A stretch of DNA of 64,000 nt from Aeromonas finlandensis (GTDB taxonomy: Bacteria > Pseudomonadota > Gammaproteobacteria > Enterobacterales > Aeromonadaceae), in the NCBI RefSeq assembly GCF_000764645.1, contig NZ_JRGK01000286.1, positions 124,001 to 188,000 on the forward strand, written 5' to 3'. Positions 1-10,179 of this stretch are shown piece by piece (position 1 is the stretch's first letter; every line of letters begins with the position of its first letter). The notes below the pieces were generated by a model. That model did no database searches, was not told the origin of the DNA, and saw only the letters and a list, made by a program, of their open reading frames with translations. Made by a program: the position numbers and the translations under genes.

Positions 1-680
1 AACCCGAGCCGCGCAAGCACTTCCCGCTGCTGATCCAGCAGCTCTATGTGGTGGGCGTGCAGTCGGTAGCCATCATTCTGGTCTCCGGCCTGTTCATCGG
101 TATGGTGCTCTCGCTGCAGGGTTACAACGTATTGAAGGATTTCGGCGCCGAGCAGAGTCTGGGGCCGCTGGTCTCCCTCTCCCTGCTGCGGGAGCTGGGC
201 CCGGTGGTCACAGCGCTGCTGTTTGCCGGCCGTGCCGGTTCGGCCCTGACCGCTGAAATTGGCCTGATGAAGGCCACCGAGCAGCTTTCGAGCCTCGAGA
301 TGATGGCGGTCGACCCGCTGCGCCGGGTGGTCGCCCCCCGCTTCTGGGCTGGCGTCATCAGCATGCCGCTGCTGGCCTTTATGTTCAGCCTGATCGGCAT
401 CTTCGGCGGCAAGCTGGTCGGCGTGGATTGGCTCGGCGTGGACGAAGGGGGCTTCTGGTCTGCCATGCAGGCCTCTGTCGACTGGCATGAAGACATCATG
501 CAGGGCGCCATCAAGAGCCTGATCTTCGCCCTGGTGGTTACCTGGATTGCGCTCTTTAACGGCTATGATGCCAAGCCAACCTCGGCCGGGATCAGTCAGG
601 CCACGACCCGTACCGTGGTCCACTCATCCCTCGCCGTGCTCGGCCTGGATTTTATACTCACTGCAGTCATGTTTGGATAA
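1..680 (+). CDS. mlaE: MlaE, permease of the Mla phospholipid transporter (5' partial)
   Basis: Inner-membrane permease of the MlaFEDB ABC complex, which moves phospholipids between the outer-membrane MlaA/MlaC system and the inner membrane. The frame is open from base 3, so the true start lies upstream of the window; the first visible ATG at 48 is internal. The visible 225 or so residues include several hydrophobic helices and the typical MlaE block with [20 protein letters not shown] followed by EIGLMK. The E. coli protein is about 260 residues, so roughly 35 N-terminal residues are missing. It is followed after 7 nt by mlaD and then mlaC, mlaB, ibaG and murA on the same strand, the gammaproteobacterial order. 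The family call is secure. Confidence 0.95.
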   Translation, partial: PEPRKHFPLLIQQLYVVGVQSVAIILVSGLFIGMVLSLQGYNVLKDFGAEQSLGPLVSLSLLRELGPVVTALLFAGRAGSALTAEIGLMKATEQLSSLEMMAVDPLRRVVAPRFWAGVISMPLLAFMFSLIGIFGGKLVGVDWLGVDEGGFWSAMQASVDWHEDIMQGAIKSLIFALVVTWIALFNGYDAKPTSAGISQATTRTVVHSSLAVLGLDFILTAVMFG

Positions 681-687
681 GGTAAAG

Positions 688-1185
688 ATGAAGTTCAGCA
701 AAGTAGAATTCCTGGTCGGCACCTTCATGCTGGCTGGCATCGGTGCCATTCTGGCACTGGCACTGCAAGTGGCCGGTTTGAGCTTCAAACCGGAAGGAGA
801 AACCTATACCCTGCGCGCGCATTTCGATAATATCGGCGGCCTGAAAGTCCGTTCACCGGTCAAGGTCGGCGGCGTGGTGGTGGGTCGGGTCAGCGACATC
901 GTACTGGACCCGAAAACCCAGGTGCCCGAAGTCACGCTGATGATGCAAAAGAGCGCTGGCGAGTTCGCCGATACCAGCACCCTCTCCATCCTCACCTCCG
1001 GTCTGCTCGGCGAGCAGTACATCGGTCTGGCCCCCGGCTTTAGCGATGAGGAGATGGGCACCGGCATGCTCAAGAATGGCGACCTGATTGAAGACACCAA
1101 ATCCGCCATCGTGCTGGAAGATCTGATTGGCAAGTTCCTCTACAGCCAATCCTCCGACAGCAAATCAGACAGCAAGAAGGAGTAA
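688..1185 (+). CDS. mlaD: MlaD, MCE-domain lipid-binding subunit
   Basis: Membrane-anchored periplasmic MCE protein that forms a hexameric lipid channel on MlaFE. The product is 165 aa with one N-terminal signal anchor (about residues 7-27) and an MCE domain with LRAHFDNIGGLKVRSPVKVGG and the conserved LTSGLLGEQYIGL. The start chosen is ATG 688 (MKFSKVEF), which matches the N-terminus of the family. A longer open frame beginning at 547 would overlap most of the end of mlaE and is not credible. The C-terminus ends in a Ser/Asp/Lys-rich tail. It is 2 nt upstream of mlaC. Confidence 0.95.
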   Translation: MKFSKVEFLVGTFMLAGIGAILALALQVAGLSFKPEGETYTLRAHFDNIGGLKVRSPVKVGGVVVGRVSDIVLDPKTQVPEVTLMMQKSAGEFADTSTLSILTSGLLGEQYIGLAPGFSDEEMGTGMLKNGDLIEDTKSAIVLEDLIGKFLYSQSSDSKSDSKKE

Positions 1186-1187
1186 TC

Positions 1188-1823
1188 ATGTTCAAGAAAA
1201 TCGCCCTGCTGCTGGGTCTGATGACCAGCATGCTCTTTTCCCTGTCTGCCCAGGCGGCGGTCGATGCGACCGATCCCAACGCGCTGGTCGACATGGCTGC
1301 CAAGCAGACTTTTGCTCGCCTGAAGGCCGACCAGGCCCAGGTGAAGAGCAATCCGGATCACCTGCGGGTGATCATCCGCGAAGAGCTGCTGCCCTACGTG
1401 GACAACCGCTTCGCCGCCTACAAGGTGCTCGGCAACCAGATCAAGCAGACCACAGAGGCGCAACGCAATGCCTTTGTCGAAGTCTTTACCGAGTACATGG
1501 TGAGCTCCTACGCCGACGCGTTGGCCCATTTTGACAAGCAGACCGTCAAGGTCGAGCCGGGCAAAGGGCCGGGCGACAGCAATATCACCGCCGTCAACGT
1601 CAGTGTGAAAGAGGCTGGCAAGCCGGATATTTTCCTCGAGTTCAAGCTGCGCAAGAACAACAAAACCGGCGAGTGGAAAGCCTTCGACATGGTGGCCGAG
1701 GGGATCAGCCTGCTCTCTGCCAAGCAGAGCGAGCTCGGCGGTTTGATCCGCCAGAACGGCATCGATGCAGTGATCGCCCAGCTGCGCGAACACAATGCCA
1801 AGCCGCTGGTGCTCAAGCCATGA
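1188..1823 (+). CDS. mlaC: MlaC, periplasmic phospholipid shuttle
   Basis: Soluble periplasmic carrier that ferries phospholipid between MlaA-porin in the outer membrane and MlaD. The product is 211 aa and has a clean Sec signal peptide (MFKKIALLLGLMTSMLFSLS, cleavage after AQA about residue 23). The rest has the MlaC fold signature, including LLPYVDNRFAAYKVLG and AFVEVFTEYMVSSYADAL. The length matches E. coli MlaC (211). The stop codon overlaps the mlaB start as ATGA, so the two genes are translationally coupled. Confidence 0.95.
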   Translation: MFKKIALLLGLMTSMLFSLSAQAAVDATDPNALVDMAAKQTFARLKADQAQVKSNPDHLRVIIREELLPYVDNRFAAYKVLGNQIKQTTEAQRNAFVEVFTEYMVSSYADALAHFDKQTVKVEPGKGPGDSNITAVNVSVKEAGKPDIFLEFKLRKNNKTGEWKAFDMVAEGISLLSAKQSELGGLIRQNGIDAVIAQLREHNAKPLVLKP

Positions 1824-2092
1824 CCCTGAGCGGTGATCTGCAGGCGCCACAGGTCAATGACCTGTGGCTACGCCGTGCCGAGTGGTGGCAGGACGATCGG
1901 CTCGATCTCGGCGGTGTTGCCACCCTCGACTCCGCCGGACTGGCACTGCTGGTCAAATGGGCCAAAGCCGTATTAGCGCGAGGCGCCACACCGCAACTGG
2001 TGGGCGCCTCCAGTGATTTCTATACCCTGGCCAACCTTTACGGGGTGGCCAGGCTGTTTCAGTCAACCCCGCTCACAACTGAGGACGCATAA
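1820..2092 (+). CDS. mlaB: MlaB, STAS-domain subunit
   Basis: Small cytoplasmic STAS-domain protein that binds the ATPase MlaF and is needed for activity of the Mla ABC complex. ATG 1820 overlaps the mlaC stop and gives 90 aa. The STAS core is visible as the [22 protein letters not shown] segment, containing the conserved D-S-A-G that follows the acidic loop. It ends with a TAATG overlap with ibaG. The frame extends upstream to 1673, but that part lies inside mlaC and is rejected. Confidence 0.92.
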   Translation: MTLSGDLQAPQVNDLWLRRAEWWQDDRLDLGGVATLDSAGLALLVKWAKAVLARGATPQLVGASSDFYTLANLYGVARLFQSTPLTTEDA

Positions 2093-2349
2093 TGCAAGTC
2101 TCTGAAATTGAAGCGATACTCCTTGAGGCTCTGCCATTGTCCGAAGTCCATGTCAAAGGGGACGGTAGTCACTACCAAGTGATCGCCGTCGGTGACATGT
2201 TTGACGGCATGAGCCGGGTCAAGAAGCAGCAGGCCATCTATGCCCCGCTGATGGACAAGATCGCCAGCAACGCCATTCACGCCCTCTCCATCAAGGCGTT
2301 CACCGACGCCGAGTGGAAACGCGAACGTAAATTCCTATTGCCCTCCTGA
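2092..2349 (+). CDS. ibaG: IbaG, BolA-family protein
   Basis: BolA-like protein of 85 aa, related to E. coli IbaG (YrbA), which works with monothiol glutaredoxin and Fe-S cofactors and is linked to acid tolerance. The BolA fold is visible: an N-terminal helix, then [16 protein letters not shown], a [12 protein letters not shown] segment and the conserved [10 protein letters not shown] near the C-terminus. Its start overlaps the mlaB stop (TAATG) and murA follows 18 nt later, so it sits in the usual mla-murA operon. Confidence 0.95.
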   Translation: MQVSEIEAILLEALPLSEVHVKGDGSHYQVIAVGDMFDGMSRVKKQQAIYAPLMDKIASNAIHALSIKAFTDAEWKRERKFLLPS

Positions 2350-3624
<1,275 letters not shown>

Positions 3625-3646
3625 TAGCCTCCTGATCGCAGGCCGA

Positions 3647-3684
3647 TAAAAAGGCCCCCTCGCGTTGGCGAGGGGGCCTTTTTC
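3647..3684. terminator. Bidirectional terminator between murA and pmbA
   Basis: An inverted repeat with stem AAAAAGGCCCCCTCGC / GCGAGGGGGCCTTTTT has runs of A on the left and T on the right, so it can stop both murA (+) and the convergent pmbA (-). Confidence 0.9.
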
Positions 3685-3711
3685 ATGGTTTCGGTTCCGT
3701 TGGGAGGGGGA

Positions 3712-5055
3712 TCAGTGGCCAGCCAGCTTCATATTTTCAACCAGCACCGAGCCGGTCTTGAGGCTGGAGCGCTCATCCTCGTCACTGCCCACCGCCACGA
3801 TATGGCTGAACATCTCGGCCAGATTGCCGGCAATGGTGATCTCCTCGACCGGATAGGCTATTTCGCCATTCTCGACCCAGAAACCGGCAGCGCCGCGGGA
3901 GTAGTCGCCATTGACGATATTGACCCCCTGCCCCATCAGCTCGGTCACCAGCAGACCGGTGCCCATCTCTTTCAGCATGCCCTGAAAATCCTGACCGGTC
4001 GTGGAGACCTGCCAGTTGTGGATGCCACCGGCATGACCCGTAGTGGTCAACCCCAGCTTGCGGGCGGAGTAGGAGGTGAGCAGCCAGCTCATCAGCTCGC
4101 CGTTACGGATGATATCCATGTCGCGGGTACGCACCCCTTCCCCATCGAACGGGGTACTGGCGAGCCCGCCCAGCAGGTGGGGGAACTCCTGAATGGTGAG
4201 CCACTCGGGCAGGATCTGCTTGCCCAATTTGTCGAGCAGGAAGCTCGACTTGCGATAGAGGTTGCCACCGCTGATCGCCATCACCAGATGGCTCCACAGA
4301 CCGGATGCGGTGTCAGGGTGGAACAGTACCGGCGCATGGCGAGTGGAGATCTTGCGGGCGCCGAGGCGGGAGACGGTACGCTCCACCGCCTCGTCGGCGA
4401 TGCGCTGCGGGCTCCAGAGCCCGTCGAGGGTACGGCTGGAGGAGTAGCCGTAATCCCGCTGCATGTCGCCATCCTGCTCGCCGATCAGCACGCAGCTCAG
4501 GGAGTTGCGCGAGGCCGCGTAGCCTTTGACGAAGCCGTGGCTGTTGCCATAGACCTTGATGCCGAGGTGGCTGGAGAAACCGGCACCGTCGGAGTGCTTG
4601 ATACGGGCATCGCGACCCAGAGCCAGTCGCTCGCACTCGATGGCCAGCTCAATCCCGCGCTGGGGATCCAGTTCGATTTGGTGGCACAGTTGCAGATCGG
4701 GGGCATCCCAGGCCAGCAGCTCGGCCTCTGCCAGCCCGGCACAATCGTCCGCCGAGGTGTGGCGGGCAATCTCGATGGCCGCTTCAACGGCAGCGCGAAT
4801 GGCAGGTTTGCTCAGATCGGTGGTCGAGGATGATCCCTTGCAACCATCGCGATAAACGGCGATGCCGAGCGCCCCATCCTTATTGAATTCAATGCTTTCC
4901 AGTTCACAACCCCGGGTATTCACCGACAACCCGGTCTGCTTGCTGATGGAGACTTCGGCCAGCGAGGCGCCCAGTCCTTTGGCTATCTCCAGGGCTTCGG
5001 CAACCACGGCCTCGAGATGGGCTTGATCCTGGCGGATTTGGTCTTGCTGATCCAT
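3712..5055 (-). CDS. pmbA: PmbA (TldE), metalloprotease subunit
   Basis: TldE half of the TldD/TldE heterodimeric protease that matures microcin B17 and degrades unfolded antitoxin CcdA in E. coli. The product is 447 aa, the usual length. Visible family segments include GCELESIEFNKDGALGIAVYRDG near residue 50, LKVYGNSHGF-type sequence in mid-protein, the SSFLLDKLGK loop and the C-terminal VNIVNGDYSRGAAGFWVENGEI. TldE lacks the metal-binding HExxxH of TldD, and none is seen here. It is convergent with murA and divergent from darP. Confidence 0.94.
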   Translation of the reverse strand: MDQQDQIRQDQAHLEAVVAEALEIAKGLGASLAEVSISKQTGLSVNTRGCELESIEFNKDGALGIAVYRDGCKGSSSTTDLSKPAIRAAVEAAIEIARHTSADDCAGLAEAELLAWDAPDLQLCHQIELDPQRGIELAIECERLALGRDARIKHSDGAGFSSHLGIKVYGNSHGFVKGYAASRNSLSCVLIGEQDGDMQRDYGYSSSRTLDGLWSPQRIADEAVERTVSRLGARKISTRHAPVLFHPDTASGLWSHLVMAISGGNLYRKSSFLLDKLGKQILPEWLTIQEFPHLLGGLASTPFDGEGVRTRDMDIIRNGELMSWLLTSYSARKLGLTTTGHAGGIHNWQVSTTGQDFQGMLKEMGTGLLVTELMGQGVNIVNGDYSRGAAGFWVENGEIAYPVEEITIAGNLAEMFSHIVAVGSDEDERSSLKTGSVLVENMKLAGH

Positions 5056-5168
5056 AACTCACATCTGTATGAAGGAAGGAAAGGGGGTAAGCATATCAGA
5101 CCCCTGCGCCCAGCGGGAGAAGCTGGTAACATATCCACCAAACGTGAATGACAGGAATCAAAAGACCG

Positions 5169-5693
5169 ATGAGTCAATATCAAGACGACAACGAATGGGA
5201 AGATTGGGGCCCGAGCAAGAGCCAGCTCAAGCGCGACGCAGAAGCTCTGCAGAAGATGGGTGATGAGCTGGTCAATCTGAGCCATAGCGAACTGGAAAAA
5301 GTTCCGATGGACGAAGAGCTGGCTGATGCGATCGAGCTGGGGCGCAAGCTCAAGCCGAAGAAAGACGAATCCTACCGTCGCCATCTGCAGTTCATCGGCC
5401 GTCTGATGCGCAGCCGCGACCCGGAGCCGATCGTCGAAGCCCTGTCGATCTTCAAGAATCGTCACTCCACCGTGAATGCCCGCCTGCATCGGCTGGAGCA
5501 GTGGCGTGAGCGCCTGATCACCGAGGGTGACGGCGCCCTCAACGAGCTGATGGCCCAGTTCCACGAGCTGGACCGCCAGAAACTGCGCCAGTTGATCCGC
5601 AATGCCAACAAGGAGCGGGAGCTGAACAAACCGCCCGTTGCCTTCCGCGAGATCTACCAGTATCTGCGCGGCGAGATCGAAGATCAGCTGTGA
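5169..5693 (+). CDS. darP: DarP (YjgA, DUF615), ribosome-associated assembly factor
   Basis: Small highly charged protein that associates with late 50S ribosomal precursors and helps peptidyl-transferase-centre maturation. The chosen start is ATG 5169 (MSQYQDDNEWEDWGPSKSQ), giving 174 aa. An upstream ATG at 5148 would add seven residues that homologues lack. The conserved ELVNLSHSELEKVPMDEEL block and the C-terminal LRGEIEDQL are visible; the protein is helical with no membrane segment. It diverges from pmbA, the same pairing as in E. coli. Confidence 0.93.
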   Translation: MSQYQDDNEWEDWGPSKSQLKRDAEALQKMGDELVNLSHSELEKVPMDEELADAIELGRKLKPKKDESYRRHLQFIGRLMRSRDPEPIVEALSIFKNRHSTVNARLHRLEQWRERLITEGDGALNELMAQFHELDRQKLRQLIRNANKERELNKPPVAFREIYQYLRGEIEDQL

Positions 5694-5702
5694 TCCCCGA
5701 CA

Positions 5703-5733
5703 CACGCCTCCCCCTGCGGAGGCGTGCTTCTAT
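5703..5733 (+). terminator. Terminator of darP
   Basis: Stem CACGCCTCC / GGAGGCGTG with a 6-nt loop lies 9 nt after the darP stop, followed by a T-rich but imperfect tract (CTTCTATT). Confidence 0.75.
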
Positions 5734-6081
5734 TGAACCCTTTGCTCCTTCCCCTCTCCTTGTGCGTTTAATATATCCACCATTCTGGCGACCCGGTCAT
5801 GAAGGCCCATTTTATCTATCCCGTTAAATCGCCTCTTCAGAGCAAACTAAAATAAACCAGTTAACAACTTTGTATCATTTTGTTTGACATATTGAACGGC
5901 CTTGGCAGACTGAGGAGAGGATCCAGGCTGTCGCTGCCCAGGCTGACCGATGATTCTGCCACCCTGCCCGACGCGGGATCCCATGACCATGCCTTGAGGC
6001 ATGCCCTTGCCCTGCCGGTTTGCAAGGGCCTACCCAAGGCGCAGGATGAGAATTCAACGCCAAGGATAATCAAGGTGCCCT
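5734..6081. other. Intergenic leader upstream of the amidotransferase gene
   Basis: About 350 bases with no convincing gene. A TTGACA hexamer lies near 5884 but no good -10 sits 17 nt away. Two adjacent hairpins lie at 5988-6003 (CATGCC / GGCATG, loop TTGA) and 6003-6029 (GCCCTTGC / GCAAGGGC). They precede the gene start by about 50 nt and could be a leader structure. Confidence 0.5.
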
Positions 6082-6864
6082 ATGCCAAATCCCCAGCCTC
6101 CCGCCACCCGTAAGCCTGTCGTGCTGATGACCATGGGAGCCCAGCCCCGCAACGGCCACGCCTATCAGGTGATGACCCACAAATACATCATGCCGCTGGT
6201 GGAGATCAGTGGCTGCGTCCCGCTACTGGTGCCCACCTGTTGTGGTATCGAGGATCTGGCGCAATATCTGGATCTGGCCGATGGGGTCTATCTGAGCGGC
6301 GCCGGTTCCAACATAGATCCGGCCCTCTATGGGCAGCAGAACCTCACCCCGGAGAAACAGCAGGACAGGGATCGCGACCTGTTCGACCTGCCCCTTATCA
6401 AGGGTGCGCTCACCAGGGGCTTGCCAATCCTCGGGATCTGCCGCGGCATGCAGGAGATCAACGTCGCGCTGGGCGGGGACATCCACCAGAAGGTCTACAA
6501 CGAGCCGGGTTATGACGATCATCGGGAAGATGCTGACGATCCGGTCGACGATCAGTATGGTCCGAGCCATCAGATTGAACTGTTGCCGGGCAGCTGGTTT
6601 GCCGAGCTGATGGGGGAAGCGCGGATTGCGGTCAACTCACTGCATGGACAGGGCATCAACCGGTTGGGTAACGGACTGGAACCCTTGGCTCACGCCGAAG
6701 ATGGGCTGGTCGAGGCGATCCATGCCCCCACTCTGTCACCCTTTCTGCTGGCGGTGCAGTGGCATCCGGAGTGGAAGGCCAACGGCAACCCCCACTCCAT
6801 CAAGATTTTTCAGGCCTTTGGCGATGCCTGCCGCCAGCGCCGTACGCTGATGGCTAAAAGCTAG
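6082..6864 (+). CDS. Gamma-glutamyl-gamma-aminobutyrate hydrolase family (PuuD-like) class I amidotransferase
   Basis: Peptidase C26 / class I glutamine amidotransferase-like hydrolase, expected to cleave gamma-glutamyl bonds in the cytoplasm; in E. coli PuuD releases GABA from gamma-Glu-GABA in putrescine breakdown. The product is 260 aa. The nucleophile elbow GICRGMQ (Cys about residue 120) and the catalytic His/Glu in QWHPEW near residue 226 are visible, as is VNSLHGQGI. No other puu genes are adjacent, so the substrate is uncertain. The start MPNPQPPATRKPVV follows a short leader with two hairpins. Confidence 0.85.
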   Translation: MPNPQPPATRKPVVLMTMGAQPRNGHAYQVMTHKYIMPLVEISGCVPLLVPTCCGIEDLAQYLDLADGVYLSGAGSNIDPALYGQQNLTPEKQQDRDRDLFDLPLIKGALTRGLPILGICRGMQEINVALGGDIHQKVYNEPGYDDHREDADDPVDDQYGPSHQIELLPGSWFAELMGEARIAVNSLHGQGINRLGNGLEPLAHAEDGLVEAIHAPTLSPFLLAVQWHPEWKANGNPHSIKIFQAFGDACRQRRTLMAKS

Positions 6865-6878
6865 CCCAAGCCAACAGA

Positions 6879-7292
6879 TCAGTCGCCAAAACCCCGCGCC
6901 TTGAGCTTGGGTGTGCTTCCCCGTTCGGGGCGCAGGGTACGGCAGACTTCCATCCCCTTGAGACCACGCTGGATATGGTCGGGGGACTGACCAAACACCA
7001 TGCCGTTGCTGCGATAGAGGTTGTTGTCGTCAAGCTCGAACCGCTCGCCACCGATCAGCAGCTGCTCCCGGCCATTGACGGTCTGGCCCCGTTTTAATGG
7101 CACCTTCATGTCACTCAACACCTCGCCGGTGGCACACCCCTCGCGCCAGCGCGCCTCGCTGGAGAAGGGGGTAATGGCAATCTCGCGCCAGGATCCATCC
7201 CTGAATTCGACCCGATATCTATCCACCAGCAGATCGCAACCGGCCAGTGGCAACAGGGCCATCAAACAGATGATTTTATTTGATAATTTCAC
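6879..7292 (-). CDS. Putative lipoprotein of unknown function
   Basis: A 137-aa protein with a lipoprotein signal peptide (MKLSNKIICLMALLPLAGC, lipobox LAGC, lipidated Cys19; Asp at +2 would favour inner-membrane retention by the usual Lol rule). The mature part is charged and predicted mostly beta, with three further cysteines, including one at CATG and one at VCRT. I do not recognise the family. It is convergent with the preceding amidotransferase gene (14 nt gap) and divergent from the MscS-type gene. Confidence 0.75.
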   Translation of the reverse strand: MKLSNKIICLMALLPLAGCDLLVDRYRVEFRDGSWREIAITPFSSEARWREGCATGEVLSDMKVPLKRGQTVNGREQLLIGGERFELDDNNLYRSNGMVFGQSPDHIQRGLKGMEVCRTLRPERGSTPKLKARGFGD

Positions 7293-7406
7293 TTAATCGC
7301 GCTCCTTTGCCCGGTTCTGCACAGGATAAATAATTTGCCGCACCAACGCACCATTTCCCCGCACCGCAGCAGCTATGCTGGAGGTAAACCACAATAAGGT
7401 GCTGCT

Positions 7407-8933
7407 ATGTCTGGCGAAAATCTCACTGCACTACCGACGCTGCTCTGGATTGGCGAACACCCGTTCTGGACCCTGCTCACCCTCTCCCTGATGCTGATCC
7501 ACTTCTTGCGCCGTCCGGGCGAACGGCGGGAGCTGCTCTCCGAGCTTGGCTTCGTGATGATGAGCATCGTGGTCATCGCGCTGATCCAGCTGGAAGGGGG
7601 CTGGTTCAAACTGCCACTCCCCCACCATTTGCTGGTGGAGATCTCCACCCTGCTGGCTGGTCTGGTGCTGGTGAAAATCTGGGGGATCCTGCTGTTCGAA
7701 TTTCTGCTCCCCCTCTGCCATGTCAGGATCCCGCGGATCATCGCCGACATCGTCATCACCATCGGCTATATCAGCTGGGGGCTGTTTCGCCTCTATGCCT
7801 CCGGCATGGCACTGGGGGAGATAGTGACCACCTCGGCAGTGATCACCGCCGTCATCGCTTTTGCCATGCAGGATACCCTGGGCAACCTGCTGGCCGGGGT
7901 ATCGATCCAGCTCGACAACTCCATCGCCATCGGAGACTGGCTGCAAGTGGACACCACTCAGGGACGGGTGGTCGAGATCAACTGGCGTGCGACCACTATC
8001 GAGACCCGAAACTGGGAGACTGTGGTCATCCCCAACAGCCATCTGCTCAAGCAGCGCTTCACCGTGCTCGGACGCCGCCGTGGCGAACCGCTTCAGTGGC
8101 GCCGCTGGGTCTGGTTCGATCTGACCCTGGATACCCTGCCGACCCAGATCATCGCACTGATCGAGAAATCCTTGCGGGAGACCAAGCTCCCCTGTGTCGC
8201 CAAACATCCGCAGCCGGACTGCCTGCTGATGAACGTCGAGGGAGGGATCGCCCGCTATGCAGTGCGCTACTGGCTCACCGATCTGGCCCGCGACGATCCG
8301 ACCGACTCCATGGTGCGCAGCCTCATCGACGCCGCCCTGCGCCGCAACGACAGACGCCTTACCCCACCGATCTTCAACGTCTTCATGAGCAAAGAGAAAC
8401 AGCATCAGGATGCACGCCACAAGCGCCATACCGCCGAACGCACCACCACCCTGCGCAAGCTGCCGCTATTTGCCATGCTGCAGGAGAATGAGCTGATCCA
8501 GCTGGCCGATCAGGTGAAGTTCGCCCCCTTCGTCAGCGGCGACATCATGCTGGAGCAGGGGGATATATCCAGCTGGCTGTTCGTGCTGGTCAAAGGGGAA
8601 GCCGAGATGGTGGTCAACGTGGAGGGGCGGGAGCTGAAACTTGGCACCCTGAACGCAGGGGACTTCTTTGGCGAACTGAGCCTGCTGACTGGCGAGCCCA
8701 GCTCATTCACCGTACGGGCGGTGGCAACCGTCGAAACCTATCGCATCAATCAAGCGATGTTTCAGGAGCTGGTAATGCAGCGCGAATCGCTGGTCGAGCC
8801 CCTTTACCGGGTGCTGAGCGACCGTCAGCAAGAGCAGCAGGCGCTGCTGGTGCGGGAGGCGGAATCCATGAAACAGCCACCACAACAGCTTGATCTGCTT
8901 GATAAACTGATGAAGCTGTTTGGCGGCAGATGA
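7407..8933 (+). CDS. MscS-family mechanosensitive channel with C-terminal cyclic-nucleotide-binding domain
   Basis: A 508-aa inner-membrane channel. Four to five hydrophobic segments occupy about residues 10-150. They are followed by the MscS core with AMQDTLGNLLAGVSIQLDN (pore-lining helix and beta-domain entry, about residues 152-170), then VVIPNSHLLKQRF. A cNMP-binding domain (about 350-470) follows, with GDIMLEQGD, LFVLVKGEAEM and GDFFGELSLLTGEP, including the phosphate-binding-cassette-like FGELSLL. The ATG at 7407 is preceded by AAGGTG. The fusion suggests gating by both membrane tension and a nucleotide; which nucleotide cannot be told by eye. Confidence 0.9.
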   Translation: MSGENLTALPTLLWIGEHPFWTLLTLSLMLIHFLRRPGERRELLSELGFVMMSIVVIALIQLEGGWFKLPLPHHLLVEISTLLAGLVLVKIWGILLFEFLLPLCHVRIPRIIADIVITIGYISWGLFRLYASGMALGEIVTTSAVITAVIAFAMQDTLGNLLAGVSIQLDNSIAIGDWLQVDTTQGRVVEINWRATTIETRNWETVVIPNSHLLKQRFTVLGRRRGEPLQWRRWVWFDLTLDTLPTQIIALIEKSLRETKLPCVAKHPQPDCLLMNVEGGIARYAVRYWLTDLARDDPTDSMVRSLIDAALRRNDRRLTPPIFNVFMSKEKQHQDARHKRHTAERTTTLRKLPLFAMLQENELIQLADQVKFAPFVSGDIMLEQGDISSWLFVLVKGEAEMVVNVEGRELKLGTLNAGDFFGELSLLTGEPSSFTVRAVATVETYRINQAMFQELVMQRESLVEPLYRVLSDRQQEQQALLVREAESMKQPPQQLDLLDKLMKLFGGR

Positions 8934-8973
8934 CGTAGCATGGAGCGAGTGTCATGAAGAGAGAGCAGAAGCC

Positions 8974-9372
8974 ATGTTACTGACCACCCTGGCCCTCGCT
9001 GCCAGCCTGCAATTTGATTGCCCGCCCAGCATAGAAGATCGCCAACAACTGCTGACCCCGCAGAAGGGGTGGCAGACGGTTATCCGCAATACCATTGGGG
9101 AGCAGAGCGAGCCCCTTAGCCACCCGCTGGATCATCTCGCCCTGTTCGACGGCGATCCTGACGGGCAAGCCCAACTCAAACCGGACAATGGCGACAGCGA
9201 CGAGGTCCACTACTGGAGTCTGCTGGATAGCAGCCTGCGCCCCCTCTTTCTGGTCTGTCACTATCAGAACAGCGCCATCACCCTGCAACAGGCGCTCCCC
9301 AGAGGCATCAGCTACTGCCGCGTCAATCAGAGCGATCGCTACACCCTGCACGGGCTTATTTGCCGTAAATAG
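8974..9372 (+). CDS. STY0301-family secreted protein
   Basis: A 132-aa exported protein of unknown function. A short hydrophobic N-terminus (MLLTTLALAASLQFDCP) is followed by features I associate with the STY0301 family: a CP near the mature N-terminus, LALFDGDPDG, an LKPD block, WSLLDSSLRP, VCHYQNS and a late cysteine in SYCRV. The start chosen is ATG 8974; an in-frame upstream start at 8920 adds a non-hydrophobic stretch that would block secretion. It lies 40 nt after the channel gene and could be co-transcribed. Confidence 0.7.
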   Translation: MLLTTLALAASLQFDCPPSIEDRQQLLTPQKGWQTVIRNTIGEQSEPLSHPLDHLALFDGDPDGQAQLKPDNGDSDEVHYWSLLDSSLRPLFLVCHYQNSAITLQQALPRGISYCRVNQSDRYTLHGLICRK

Positions 9373-9435
9373 TGGCCGAACATGGCCATGCACCGGTAGC
9401 CATTGCCACCTGAGCCGAGCAACCCGCCATCGCCA

Positions 9436-10146
9436 TCAGAGCAGCAGCTCGGCCAGCTCCGCCAGCCCTTTTAACTCCACATCCGGCAGCAACTGCAGTT
9501 GCTGCCACGGCTGCTGCTGCTCGTTGAGCCAGGCGGCGCGAAAGCCGTGCAGACGGGCCCCCAGCACATCGGTCTCGGGATGATCCCCGACATGGAGGAT
9601 CCGCTCTGCAGGTAACTTGAGGGCGCTGCGAGCCTGCTCAAACATATCCGGCGCCGGTTTCATTCTGGTGCCCATCCCCGCCTTGCAGACCAGCGTGAAG
9701 TAGCGATCCAGCCCCGCCTGAGCCAGATCCAGATTGCCGTTGGTAATGACCACCAGCGGGTAGCGTTTGGCCAGCCTCGCCAGCAGCTGATGGGTTGACT
9801 CGCTCACCTCGATCTTCGAGCGCTCCGCCAGGAAAGCGGCAAACACCTGCTCCGCCTCGCGGCTGGCCTGCTGGTCAGCCATGCCCCCCGCCACCATGGC
9901 GGCGCGGATGGTCTGCTGGCGCGCCAGACTGACATCGTGCCGCAGCTCGGGCGCGCCGTTCAGCACCGTGTGCTTGAGCGCCAGCCAGCGTGGCTTGTCG
10001 AGCATGGCGGTGGCCAGATATTCGCTGCGCAGATGGCTCAGCATCCACTGCTCGGCGCGCACAATGGCGGGGCCGTTGTCATAGAGGGTGTCATCGAGGT
10101 CAAACGAGATGGCAGCAACCGGCTGCCAGCGGCGATAGAAGTGCAT
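9436..10146 (-). CDS. yigB: YigB-like HAD-family phosphatase
   Basis: HAD hydrolase; E. coli YigB dephosphorylates 5-amino-6-(5-phospho-D-ribitylamino)uracil in riboflavin synthesis and also FMN. The product is 236 aa. The HAD motif I FDLDDTLYDN is near residue 15, motif II VITNGN near 136, and motif III/IV HVGDHPETDVLGA near 190. It is the last gene of the minus-strand dapF-DUF484-xerC-yigB cluster, as in E. coli. Confidence 0.9.
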   Translation of the reverse strand: MHFYRRWQPVAAISFDLDDTLYDNGPAIVRAEQWMLSHLRSEYLATAMLDKPRWLALKHTVLNGAPELRHDVSLARQQTIRAAMVAGGMADQQASREAEQVFAAFLAERSKIEVSESTHQLLARLAKRYPLVVITNGNLDLAQAGLDRYFTLVCKAGMGTRMKPAPDMFEQARSALKLPAERILHVGDHPETDVLGARLHGFRAAWLNEQQQPWQQLQLLPDVELKGLAELAELLL

Positions 10147-10179
10147 GGACTCTCCTCTGCAACGGGGGCTCAGGGCCCG

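Noticed and set aside
3685-4833. 382-codon plus-strand frame opposite pmbA
   Set aside because: Shadow frame; pmbA on the minus strand has clear family motifs.
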